Below, in pieces: positions 24,942 through 32,944 of a stretch of DNA of 64,000 nucleotides. The notes below the pieces were generated by a model. It had not been told where the DNA came from. It did no database searches and worked only from the letters and a program-made list of their open reading frames with translations. The translations under genes and the position numbers were made by a program. How positions within the stretch are numbered: the first letter of the stretch is position 1; the number at the start of each line of letters is the position of its first letter. This stretch comes from an uncultured Armatimonadota bacterium (lineage in GTDB: Bacteria; Armatimonadota; Fimbriimonadia; Fimbriimonadales; Fimbriimonadaceae). The DNA lies in the NCBI GenBank assembly GCA_903833215.1, contig CAILEM010000164.1, forward strand, positions 44,915 through 108,914, in the 5' to 3' direction.

Positions 24942-27638
24942 TCAGTTTTTCGCCCAAACGGGGATGATCACATCTTTTCGTCTCGACTTGGGGATGACTT
25001 CCAGACTGACTAACTTGCCGCCTTTCAAAACTCCCTGGATGGTCGTATTGCCTGGAGCGTGGAGTTTGAAATCAACGTCCCACTTAGCTGGCCAAGATGG
25101 CAACACACGAATGGCTCCACCTGCCTCAATCGGCTCCGATTGCAGCAACATGAGATTCGCCGTATTCAACAGGTTGCCACCGTGATTCTGATCTGGCAAC
25201 CAGTCGAAGTTGGGTCCCCATGTGGCCGGCCAACGATAGGCGGGGTTTGAGTTGGCACACTTCACGCGCAGGATTCGGGCCGCTTCGTCGGTAAGTCCCA
25301 ACAAGGCCGCCACGTTGCCATCATAACCCCACCCAACATCAAGATGGTTGTGCCGATTCGCATAGGCGACTTTGGCCTCGGGAAGCAACCGGGGATTGCC
25401 AAGACTTACCACGCGCGAAGGCCACACACCGTACAGTTCGCCATTCTCAACGTTCGAGACATCCGTGTTGTATTTCTGAGCTGGAGCAAGTTGCCTCGAC
25501 GAGGCTTTTGTCTCAAGCGGAAGTTCGGGGCAGGCAGCCTTCATTTTCTCAAAGAACTTACGACTGATTCCGGGCACTGACTTGGACGACAGCGCACAGA
25601 GTCGATGGGTTACGGAAATGAGCCCTGATACCGTCGGCATGTCGTTCACCACGCCATGCCAATATGTCTCGACAACCTGAGTTGGATCAAGAATGATCCT
25701 TCCCTTCAAATCCTTCTGGAACCGAGTGTCAAAGTAGTTGAGAACGGACGTCGCCATTGGAATCAGGCGCTTCTTGAGGAAAACGTCATCCCCCGTGTAC
25801 TCCCAGTAGTCGAGCATAAGATCCAAAAGTTCTGGACCCTGGTTCCAGGCATATTGCCAGTACTGGCAGTCGACATCTTTCGGTTGTTTCCCGGTCCGAT
25901 CCCACCCATAGTCGCCGCCCGAGTAGGTTCCGAATACGGTCATCGTCTCTGGGAAATAGGCACCCTTCGCTTGGTGATATTTCTGAGTTCGTGATTCCGC
26001 GAGCGGCCTTGCCGCCTCGTAGAGTTGAAAGAACGGCTGCATCATCTCGAAATCGCCCGATTGTAGCATCGGGTGGTACATATGCCGTACGTTCTGAAAC
26101 CAATGGGAGTCGCCCCAATTGCGCCAATCCGGATTGAATGGCCGGCCCATTGCGGTAGGCTCTACCGTGTAGGTGCCTCCGTTGAACTTGATCGGATACT
26201 GACCTCGTCCCTGGCATGCCTGGACGTATCGTTGCAGGACATAGCCGCGAGTGACAGCCGAGCCTTTGGGCTTCTCTGAGCCGAGCACGATTTTGCCGTT
26301 CACGTACAAGACGGCACTTCCCGTCTCCGAGTCGTAAGTGGCAGCAACGTGCTGCCATTCGCCCGCTTTTAAGCAGTTGGGGGCCACCCAAATCGTCTCA
26401 CCGACGATCAAGCGAAGGGTGCCTCCCGGCTGCATGTCAAACAGTGTGCCATCCGACCGCCCCGCCGTTACCTTGTCAAAGATTCTCCCTGCCCCAAAGT
26501 GGTCCGGTCGGATCCAAGCGGCAAAGGTGAACCCCTCGGTGAACTCCGGATTGCCTGGGGGCAATTGGTACCCACGACCGCGATCGATTCGGGCGACTGC
26601 CCGTACGCTAGCGGCTGGCTCCGGTCTTACCTCGACCCATGGATCGTCCATCTGGCCAGGAAAGACGTTCTGACCATTGGAGTCGACACCTTGGCGCAGA
26701 GGAAAATCGTTTTTTGGAACGTCAAATCCGGCCTCGTCACCATCTACAAAGACCCAGGATCTTGCCCAAAAATTGTTCCACCACAACTGCGTGGTCTGCG
26801 GAGAGGGCTTCGGGGTCGATTTGATTGCCTTCAGCCATTCGGACGCCGTCGCGGTTTGCGCGGTGTGCGTCACCAGCGTCAAATCAAACTGTTTGACTGG
26901 ATTCCCCGACACCAAACTCCGATCTCCCGATCGGACAAATCCTGTTCCAGTGAGACGCCCGCCAAAGGTCCGATGGAGCAATGGATCGAACGCTCCTGCC
27001 AAACCAGTCAACGATTGATTGGCTAAAAGTTGGGGAACAACGGTCGATTCATTCCGGTGGTACCAAGTAACAGCGTTGGCATCTTTCGTAACGAAAACAT
27101 CGGCAGCTTCCGCCAATTCGAACGGAGCGTCGTGAACCGACCAAGCCGAATGTTTTTCACCTTCCGGCAAGACTCTGCGCGCATTCCGCCAGCACTCAAT
27201 CTCGGCCGTCACCGTCGTAGGCTGTTTGGTTGTCCCCGATACGGCGATGCTATTTGAACTTGAATCGACAAAGACGCTGAGCTTCGACCCCGGCCCTGAG
27301 ATCTCAATTCTGCCGTCTCGCAGGTGAAGGTGCTGTCGAAAGGACTTGCTCGCTTTGAATGGGCTCGGGCTCAGGTGGACACGAACACGTCCAAGTTTGA
27401 GAACACGTGAGATCTCGGACAACGAATCCGTCCTGCCAATAAGGAACAAGACATCGCCAGTTTTATCCTCTACCCACACATTGAGGACGACTTCACCGTT
27501 CCCAATCGGCATAGAGCCAGCTGAATCTTTCGAGGGAGAATCCCATATCACATCATAGGCGTCGAGGGTCTTCGGCGCTGGGAGCGTATTCAGATTCGCA
27601 TTCGACATCGCAATCACCGCTGCAGCAAGTATGAACAT
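24942..27638 (-). CDS. DUF5703/LamG glycoside-hydrolase-like protein
   Basis: An 898-residue protein. The N-terminal 300 residues match the DUF5703 domain (YDVIWDSPSKDSAGSMPIGN, VLKLGRVRVHLSPSPF). Residues 345-450 form a LamG/concanavalin-like sandwich (GFTFAAWIRPDHF, GEWQHVAATYDSETGSAVLY). The C-terminal half is an alpha/alpha-barrel of the GH95-like type (YWQYAWNQGPELLDLMLDYW, NRHNHLDVGWGYDG). It probably cleaves glycans outside the cytoplasm. The N-terminus is weakly hydrophobic, so export is likely but not certain. The start lies 3 bp beyond the stop of the GNAT gene, in the GH29 operon. The exact specificity is unknown. Confidence 0.82.
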   Translation of the reverse strand: MFILAAAVIAMSNANLNTLPAPKTLDAYDVIWDSPSKDSAGSMPIGNGEVVLNVWVEDKTGDVLFLIGRTDSLSEISRVLKLGRVRVHLSPSPFKASKSFRQHLHLRDGRIEISGPGSKLSVFVDSSSNSIAVSGTTKQPTTVTAEIECWRNARRVLPEGEKHSAWSVHDAPFELAEAADVFVTKDANAVTWYHRNESTVVPQLLANQSLTGLAGAFDPLLHRTFGGRLTGTGFVRSGDRSLVSGNPVKQFDLTLVTHTAQTATASEWLKAIKSTPKPSPQTTQLWWNNFWARSWVFVDGDEAGFDVPKNDFPLRQGVDSNGQNVFPGQMDDPWVEVRPEPAASVRAVARIDRGRGYQLPPGNPEFTEGFTFAAWIRPDHFGAGRIFDKVTAGRSDGTLFDMQPGGTLRLIVGETIWVAPNCLKAGEWQHVAATYDSETGSAVLYVNGKIVLGSEKPKGSAVTRGYVLQRYVQACQGRGQYPIKFNGGTYTVEPTAMGRPFNPDWRNWGDSHWFQNVRHMYHPMLQSGDFEMMQPFFQLYEAARPLAESRTQKYHQAKGAYFPETMTVFGTYSGGDYGWDRTGKQPKDVDCQYWQYAWNQGPELLDLMLDYWEYTGDDVFLKKRLIPMATSVLNYFDTRFQKDLKGRIILDPTQVVETYWHGVVNDMPTVSGLISVTHRLCALSSKSVPGISRKFFEKMKAACPELPLETKASSRQLAPAQKYNTDVSNVENGELYGVWPSRVVSLGNPRLLPEAKVAYANRHNHLDVGWGYDGNVAALLGLTDEAARILRVKCANSNPAYRWPATWGPNFDWLPDQNHGGNLLNTANLMLLQSEPIEAGGAIRVLPSWPAKWDVDFKLHAPGNTTIQGVLKGGKLVSLEVIPKSRRKDVIIPVWAKN

Positions 27639-27641
27639 GGC

Positions 27642-28571
27642 CTAAAAGTTATCCATTCGAAGGAAGCGTGCCCTGGGCAAAAGGAACATTGACAGGATTC
27701 GCGCCATCGTCCAATCGTGATTCAGAGGCAAAACCATGGCTTCGGTGTCCTCAACGTTCGGCATCGTCATGAACAAGCCTTCACAGGCCTGGCGTCCGGC
27801 AGAACGTAGTGGAGCAGAGATCACAAGCGTGTGGAGCCCCTCTCCCACCGCCCATCGAGTGGCAGCAATGAGCAGCTCCCGAAAGCCCTCTATCGTGCGC
27901 TCCAGCATTCCCCACTCTTCGAGCACGGCGCTTGAATCAACCTTGCGCACGATCGCATAGCTGTTCTCACCGTAAAACACGGCTTTGGACTTGATACGCT
28001 CTGGGATCCGAATTTCCCAGTCCAAGTCACCCCGAATTCTCGATAGCGGTGTCTTGAAGCTGTGCTCGTGGATTTCTCGAACATGGACGAGATCGGGTTG
28101 AGGATAGTACGCGACTGAAATTGACTCGTCAGGGACCGTCGATGCGGAAATTCGCGCCTCGACGAAAGAGCGATAGATCGTGCGCCAACCGAGTCGCTCA
28201 TAGAAGGAGTTCTTGCCGGTCAAGAGCATTCCCCACGCATACTGCCTTCGCAGCATCTCATCCTTCGCGGCATTGACGAGTTGAGAACCCAACCCTTGAC
28301 CACGAAACTCGGGCAGAGTACTGACATTGGCGAGGCCACCGATCATGATCGGCAACTTGTCCTCATCCCGAATTGGAATACCAAACAACTGAACTGACGA
28401 AACGATTTGGCCATCGATCTCGGCAACAAACGTTGGCCGAAGTTCGGGTTGCACCGAAAGATATTCACAGGTGAATACCTCCGGCGGTGCATCGAACACC
28501 TTTGTCCATAGCCCTAACAGATTCTCAAACTCGCCTTCTTCGGCGATGCGCACAATAACTTCTTTGCTCAA
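27642..28571 (-). CDS. GNAT family N-acetyltransferase (Eis-like layout)
   Basis: A two-domain acetyltransferase of about 309 residues. The acetyl-CoA pyrophosphate loop is in PEFRGQGLGSQLVNAAKDEM, and GKNSFYERLGW follows as the motif-B region. The C-terminal half resembles a second, degenerate GNAT-like domain plus a sterol-carrier-like part. The start is uncertain. A TTG at 28571 with GGA 8 nt upstream is preferred, because the frame continues upstream only by overlapping the GH29 coding end by 58 bp (ATG at 28673). A GTG at 28553 is also possible. The substrate is unknown. Confidence 0.82.
   Translation of the reverse strand: MSKEVIVRIAEEGEFENLLGLWTKVFDAPPEVFTCEYLSVQPELRPTFVAEIDGQIVSSVQLFGIPIRDEDKLPIMIGGLANVSTLPEFRGQGLGSQLVNAAKDEMLRRQYAWGMLLTGKNSFYERLGWRTIYRSFVEARISASTVPDESISVAYYPQPDLVHVREIHEHSFKTPLSRIRGDLDWEIRIPERIKSKAVFYGENSYAIVRKVDSSAVLEEWGMLERTIEGFRELLIAATRWAVGEGLHTLVISAPLRSAGRQACEGLFMTMPNVEDTEAMVLPLNHDWTMARILSMFLLPRARFLRMDNF
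27646..27651 (-). promoter_or_regulatory. TAACTT hexamer 7 nt before the DUF5703 ATG
   Basis: The hexamer lies inside the end of the GNAT gene and could drive an internal leaderless transcript of the DUF5703 gene. It may be a chance match within coding sequence. Confidence 0.25.
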
Positions 28572-28615
28572 GTGATTTCCAATTTCTGAATCACGCCCCT
28601 CGGACGTTGACCTGT

Positions 28616-30640
28616 TTAGTGTCGAAATGCCGATGTTGGGATGGATACGGGGTTCGATGAACCCGTTGTCCACTTCAAGCCCAGGGCTGCGTTTCCTGAG
28701 TTGTTAAACCAGGCGACTTTGATGGTGTGCGCGCCTTTCTCAAGCGGAGCAAAGCCTGACTTATCGGCGGGCGCATGAAGGCCGTCGTTATCCACAACCA
28801 CCTTTCCGTCGATCCACAGTCTGGATCCGTCGTCAGAGCGCAATTCAAACTGGTAGAGACTTGATTTCGGAGCAACCAATGTTCCCGAGTAGATACGGCC
28901 TATTCGTTCGGGAGCAACCTTCCATGCTGGATCCAAACCGACTTGAGACGCGGTAAGAAGCTTGGAGGGAACCTTCTCGAGAAATTCGGAAACGGAGTTA
29001 AAGGCTCCCTGATATTCTTGAACGTCGAGACCAGCTGTCCCTGCAGGCGTCTTCGTTGCAGGCCACGGTGTCAATTTGTCGAAATGCTTTGTCACCGTAC
29101 CTGTCACGAGCTTTCCGTTAAAGAAACCCGCTGCAGAAATCGTCAACGGTTGAGTGATGTGAATTGGTTTTGTGTAGGCGACAGAACTGGCGCGGACCGG
29201 CGAGCCATCCGTTGTGTAGCGAACCGTCATCCCGGTGGCAACCTTGATCGGAACGTCAATCGACGACACGAAGCCAGGAGTCCCCGTCTCGATGGTTGGC
29301 GACTTGAAAACAACCGGCTTTCCAGCAACCGTAAGTTCAACTACCGTATCGATATCACTGTGCGAGCCCGCTGGAAGAGCGATAACGACGTTGCCACCGG
29401 ACTTCTGAGCTGCCAACTTCGAGCCACCAAGGATACGGGCACCTTTCAACTCGTTGCCCACACCGGGAACGACAATCTTGCCGTCCTTGGGCCAATCGAA
29501 TACGTGCAGGAATAACTTGGAATTCTTGGCTCCACTTCGAACGGTACATCGCCCCCAACTCAGTGAGTCAAACAGCGAGGCCGAAGTGTCATAGATCGAG
29601 TCGTGGTTCACCTTCATCCAGGCACCAATCCCCTTTAGGTGGTCGATCGCTTCTGGCGGGAACGTGCCGTCTGCCTTCGGCCCGATGTTCAATAGGAAAT
29701 TGCCACCTTTGCTCGCGATATCGACGAGATCGTGAATCAACACTTTGACCGACTTGTAGTTGTGATCGGCCTTGTTGTATCCCCAATGATCATTCATCGT
29801 CATACACGTTTCCCAATCGACACCAGGGAGGCCCGTCGCAGGAATTGTCTGTTCAGGTGTGGAATAGTCGCCCAACTCACGGTCGCGACCACTTCCCACG
29901 CGGTTATTCACGATGACTTTCGGATCGGTCGTACGGCAAAGGGCATAAAGTTCTGAGCCGAGCGGCTCCTTCCAAGTTGCTTCCCACTGTCCATCGAACC
30001 ACACCACGCCCGGCTTGTAGTCTTGAATGATCTGCCGGACGTCGTTGCGGAGGTACTGAACGAACTTCGTAAAATCGGCCCCGGTCGCTGGTCGATCCTT
30101 TCCTTCCCAACCTCTGCGAGGTAGGTAGTCGGGGTGGTGCCAGTCCATGATGGAATGGTAGAGGCAGAAAGTCATCCCTTCCGCTCGAACAGCCTTGGCA
30201 AGATCCTTGATCGGATCGTGGTGGTACGGCGTATTCGTCACCTTGAAATCGGTGTACTTGCTATCGAACATGTTGAAGCCGTCGTGGTGCTTCGAGGTGA
30301 TCACGAGATACTGCATGCCCGCGTCGTGAGCCATCTTCGCCCAAGCTTTCGCATCGAACTTCACCGGGTTGAACTGCTTCATGAAGCCGTCGTACTGCTT
30401 GACGGGAATGTGCGCTTCCTCGCGAATCCACTCGGCGTAGCCGGTCTTGCCATTCCACGCACCTGCTGGTACTGCATACAGGCCCCAGTGGATGAACATT
30501 CCAAAGCGCGACTTGCGCCACCAAGCCATGCGCTTATCCTTCTGCGCCTTCGTTTCCGCCGGAATCACCGGCGTCGGAGGAGCCTGCGGAACACGAATAT
30601 CCGAGTTGGCGAGAGCCAAGGAAGCAAGCAGAATAACCAT
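28616..30640 (-). CDS. Alpha-L-fucosidase (GH29) with chitobiase-C-like and PA14 domains
   Basis: A 674-residue secreted enzyme starting with a short signal (MVILLASLALANS). Residues 30-370 are a GH29 catalytic barrel with WWRKSRFGMFIHWGLYAVPAG, ITSKHHDGFNMFDS and the nucleophile Asp in GVVWFDGQWE. Residues 450-520 match a chitobiase/hexosaminidase C-terminal domain (VRYTTDGSPVRASS), and residues 540-667 a PA14 module (SSLYQFELRSDDGSRLWIDG). Retaining fucosidases of this family release terminal L-fucose. It heads an operon with the GNAT and DUF5703 genes. A LacI-like palindrome lies about 40 bp upstream. Confidence 0.94.
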   Translation of the reverse strand: MVILLASLALANSDIRVPQAPPTPVIPAETKAQKDKRMAWWRKSRFGMFIHWGLYAVPAGAWNGKTGYAEWIREEAHIPVKQYDGFMKQFNPVKFDAKAWAKMAHDAGMQYLVITSKHHDGFNMFDSKYTDFKVTNTPYHHDPIKDLAKAVRAEGMTFCLYHSIMDWHHPDYLPRRGWEGKDRPATGADFTKFVQYLRNDVRQIIQDYKPGVVWFDGQWEATWKEPLGSELYALCRTTDPKVIVNNRVGSGRDRELGDYSTPEQTIPATGLPGVDWETCMTMNDHWGYNKADHNYKSVKVLIHDLVDIASKGGNFLLNIGPKADGTFPPEAIDHLKGIGAWMKVNHDSIYDTSASLFDSLSWGRCTVRSGAKNSKLFLHVFDWPKDGKIVVPGVGNELKGARILGGSKLAAQKSGGNVVIALPAGSHSDIDTVVELTVAGKPVVFKSPTIETGTPGFVSSIDVPIKVATGMTVRYTTDGSPVRASSVAYTKPIHITQPLTISAAGFFNGKLVTGTVTKHFDKLTPWPATKTPAGTAGLDVQEYQGAFNSVSEFLEKVPSKLLTASQVGLDPAWKVAPERIGRIYSGTLVAPKSSLYQFELRSDDGSRLWIDGKVVVDNDGLHAPADKSGFAPLEKGAHTIKVAWFNNSGNAALGLKWTTGSSNPVSIPTSAFRH

Positions 30641-30678
30641 TAATTCGGATTTTGACTGAATAACCTAATAAACGGCTA

Positions 30679-30692
30679 AAACCGATCGATTT
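30679..30692. promoter_or_regulatory. Candidate operator AAACCGATCGATTT upstream of GH29
   Basis: A 14-bp palindrome with 12 matching positions and a central CGATCG, 39 bp before the GH29 start. The form resembles sites of LacI-family sugar regulators. No LacI gene lies in the window. Confidence 0.35.
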
Positions 30693-30807
30693 CGACTGCG
30701 AAGGCAGGGAAACACGACCGGCGTCTAGAACTTTTCCTCCTTCGATTGTCCCCCGAACGGCTGATTCTTTCAGCCCCGGTTCTGTTCTCTACGATGTCTG
30801 GGTAATG

Positions 30808-31019
30808 CGCTCACACCGTTGGGTGCTGTCTCTCCTTTTCCGGAACCCTGCGGGTGATCGCAGCATAGTGGGTTTCAACTTGCTGCGAAATCGTCCGATA
30901 GCCCCAAGGGGGCGACCAATAATAGCGAAGGGTGAAACCCTGGAAAACCGGCAGCCACCAACCCCAGAGTCCTGTAAGGACGACATATTTTGTCGGTGGG
31001 TGCAACCCGCCGACTTACT
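30808..31019 (+). repeat. Dispersed repeat family C, copy 1 (212 bp)
   Basis: A chain of small stem-loops that includes CCCCAAGGGGG, GGGTGAAACCC, GTCCTGTAAGGAC and GTCGGTGGGTGCAACCCGCC. It begins CGCTCACACCGTTGGGTGCT and aligns over its whole length with 45947-46306. Arrays of this appearance are common intergenic repeats in Planctomycetes and related phyla. Confidence 0.85.
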
Positions 31020-31068
31020 TTCAACGCCAACAGTATTTATTCTGGGACTTCAGGTGATCTCATGCCCC

Positions 31069-31551
31069 CTAGATAGAACAACTTAACGTTTTCCGCATCC
31101 GAACCGTCATCGGCTCGTATCCTGTGGCCCGATATAACTCGATGGCAGATTCGTTGAAACTCCAGACCGTCAATTCAACCGACGTCAAACCCCTTGATCG
31201 CCCCCAGGCTTCAACTTCAGCCATCAATGCCTTGCCGATGCCGTGACGGCGTGCCGTGTCTATGACCACCAATGCGTCTACGCTGAGGCAATTTCTTTCG
31301 CGCAGGACACCAAGCTCCGGACGCCTTTGAGCAAAAGCAGTAACGCATCCAACCACTTCGTCATCAAGGAAAGCGACGAGGGTCACCGAGTCGGGATTCG
31401 AAAGCGCTTCCCGAACGAACTCTTCACTTCTTCCCCAATGCTCCTCACCACGGAACGCATCGAGTGCACCGCGATGATGTAGTTCATCCGCCTGGCGAAA
31501 GAGCTCATTCAGTGCGTCGTAATCCTCAATCGTCGCGACACGAATGTCCAT
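31069..31551 (-). CDS. GNAT family N-acetyltransferase
   Basis: A 160-residue single-domain acetyltransferase. Motif A is ARRHGIGKALMAEVEAWGRSRG, preceded by the strand CLSVDALVVID and followed by VELTVWSFNESAIELYRATGY, the typical motif-B tyrosine/N-loop region. The acceptor could be a small amine or a protein N-terminus; nothing nearby narrows it. It is divergent from the 2TM gene. A CATAAT hexamer lies 9 nt before its ATG. Confidence 0.93.
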   Translation of the reverse strand: MDIRVATIEDYDALNELFRQADELHHRGALDAFRGEEHWGRSEEFVREALSNPDSVTLVAFLDDEVVGCVTAFAQRRPELGVLRERNCLSVDALVVIDTARRHGIGKALMAEVEAWGRSRGLTSVELTVWSFNESAIELYRATGYEPMTVRMRKTLSCSI

Positions 31552-31595
31552 CTTTTCTGAATTATGGCGACAACGTTGGACAGGTCAGCTACGTG

Positions 31596-31601
31596 TAATA
31601 T
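31596..31601 (+). promoter_or_regulatory. TAATAT hexamer 7 nt before the 2TM-protein ATG
   Basis: The hexamer and the 7-nt spacer GCATACG precede the ATG at 31609. This supports that start over upstream ATGs. Confidence 0.45.
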
Positions 31602-31608
31602 GCATACG

Positions 31609-32166
31609 ATGGCCGAGAAGTTCTACTCTGACGAGCAGGCGCAGGAGATTTTGCGACTGGCTGCCCAAGGTTCGGCCGGGGGAGCCGGGATAAGCCGTAG
31701 CCAGCTTTTGGAAACGGCAGCGGAACTCGGTATACGCCCGGAGGAAGTCCTCCATGCCGAGCAGGCGCTTGCAGAACGCCAACAACTCGATGAGGATCGC
31801 CTGGCTTACAAAAAGCAGAAGCAAAGAAAACTCCAGCAAGAGGCTTCGGCCTGGATAAGCGGTGCCATCTTGCTCTACGGCATTGCCTACGTCACCAGAG
31901 GATTTCACATTGAGGGGCTGCTCGCCACCTGGCCCAAATGGCCAGTCGGCTTTTGGACCCTAAAAATGGTCAAAGAGAGCGTCGAGTTCTTCATGGACAT
32001 GACCGTGAATCGAGAGTCCAACTTCGAGCACTGGCGTCAGAAGCGAAGGAAGGATACTGTGTCCGCCGATTCATTCGGCATAAACACTACTGGGCTTAAC
32101 CTCACTTTCACTGGTGACATCAAGCAGACGGATTCGCAAATCGAAATCAACCAAGTCCGGTCTTGA
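31609..32166 (+). CDS. 2TM-domain-like membrane protein
   Basis: A 185-residue protein. An N-terminal helical region (FYSDEQAQEILRLAAQ, SRSQLLETAAELGIRPEEVL) resembles the short module that precedes 2TM domains. A charged coiled stretch and two hydrophobic segments follow (WISGAILLYGIAYVTRGF and WPVGFWTLKMVKESVEFF). The C-terminus is polar. The ATG at 31609 is chosen because the frame's first ATG (31564) would lie only 12 bp from the divergent GNAT start. The function of the 2TM family is unknown; some members are fused to histidine kinases or LiaF-like proteins. Confidence 0.7.
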   Translation: MAEKFYSDEQAQEILRLAAQGSAGGAGISRSQLLETAAELGIRPEEVLHAEQALAERQQLDEDRLAYKKQKQRKLQQEASAWISGAILLYGIAYVTRGFHIEGLLATWPKWPVGFWTLKMVKESVEFFMDMTVNRESNFEHWRQKRRKDTVSADSFGINTTGLNLTFTGDIKQTDSQIEINQVRS

Positions 32167-32222
32167 GATTCATATCCATTTCGTTTATGATTGTCCGGTA
32201 GTTGTGATATCAACGAAGCCCT

Positions 32223-32939
32223 ATGCCAACTCTTGAATCTATCCTCGAAGAACTGAAGTCAAAAGGGAGTGAGAAGACCCGGATCATTTATGCGCGGCAT
32301 GGGATGCCGATTGACCGGATGTTCGGTGTCAGCGTTGCCGACGAGAAGATCATAGCCAAGACAATCAAGGGTCAACAAGCACTCGCGCTGGAACTCTACG
32401 CCTCCGGCAATTTCGATGCGATGTACCTCGCTGGCATGGTGGCTGACGGTGCCAAGATGACACGCGCAGAGTTGGAATCGTGGGCGGAAGGCGCAAAAGG
32501 CATGCCGATGATCTACGAGCACACCGTTGCTTGGGTGACAGTGGAGCATCCCGAAGCTCATGAACTCGCCCGACAGTGGATCCAATCGGATCAAGAACAT
32601 ATTGCCTCAGCGGGTTGGGCCACCTATATGGGATTGCTTGCGACAAAACCCGACTCGAATCTCGATCTCGACGAGATTGGTCGCATGTTAGAGACCATCG
32701 CAAACACGATCCACACCGCTGACAACCGAGTCAAATCCAAGATGAACAGCTTCGTCATTTCAGTGGGCAGTTATGTCAAACCATTGTCAGAAAAGGCTAA
32801 AGCCGTAGCCCAACAAATAGGAGCCGTTTCCGTCGATGTCGGAAACACTGCATGCAAAGTGCCCCTTGCGACTGAATACATCGCCAAAGTCGAATCCGCA
32901 AACAAGGTGGGGCAAAAGCGAAAGACGATTCGCTGCTAG
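32223..32939 (+). CDS. DNA alkylation repair protein (AlkD-like HEAT-repeat family)
   Basis: A 238-residue all-helical protein of the AlkD-like/DUF-HEAT group. Visible parts are ARHGMPIDRMFGVSVADEK, ALALELYASGNFDAMYLAGM, HTVAWVTVEHPEAHELARQW and KMNSFVISVGSYVKPL. The family contains DNA glycosylases that excise alkylated bases using HEAT-like repeats, but this shorter subgroup has not been widely tested. The catalytic Asp of AlkD could not be placed with certainty. It ends 5 bp before the convergent PQQ/Ig gene. Confidence 0.85.
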   Translation: MPTLESILEELKSKGSEKTRIIYARHGMPIDRMFGVSVADEKIIAKTIKGQQALALELYASGNFDAMYLAGMVADGAKMTRAELESWAEGAKGMPMIYEHTVAWVTVEHPEAHELARQWIQSDQEHIASAGWATYMGLLATKPDSNLDLDEIGRMLETIANTIHTADNRVKSKMNSFVISVGSYVKPLSEKAKAVAQQIGAVSVDVGNTACKVPLATEYIAKVESANKVGQKRKTIRC

Positions 32940-32944
32940 CCCAC

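Larger units (their letters stand above)
30641..31068. other. 428-bp gap with operator-like palindrome and a dispersed repeat
   Basis: The gap contains the control region of the GH29 operon (30641-30780) and repeat family C copy 1 (30808-31019). A GGCTGA/TCAGCC hairpin sits at 30759-30775. No gene was seen. Confidence 0.6.

Noticed and set aside
30808..31019. CRISPR array or tRNA cluster in the stem-loop chain
   Set aside because: The hairpins differ from each other and have no regular repeat-spacer spacing. The unit recurs as a whole elsewhere, so it is a dispersed repeat.
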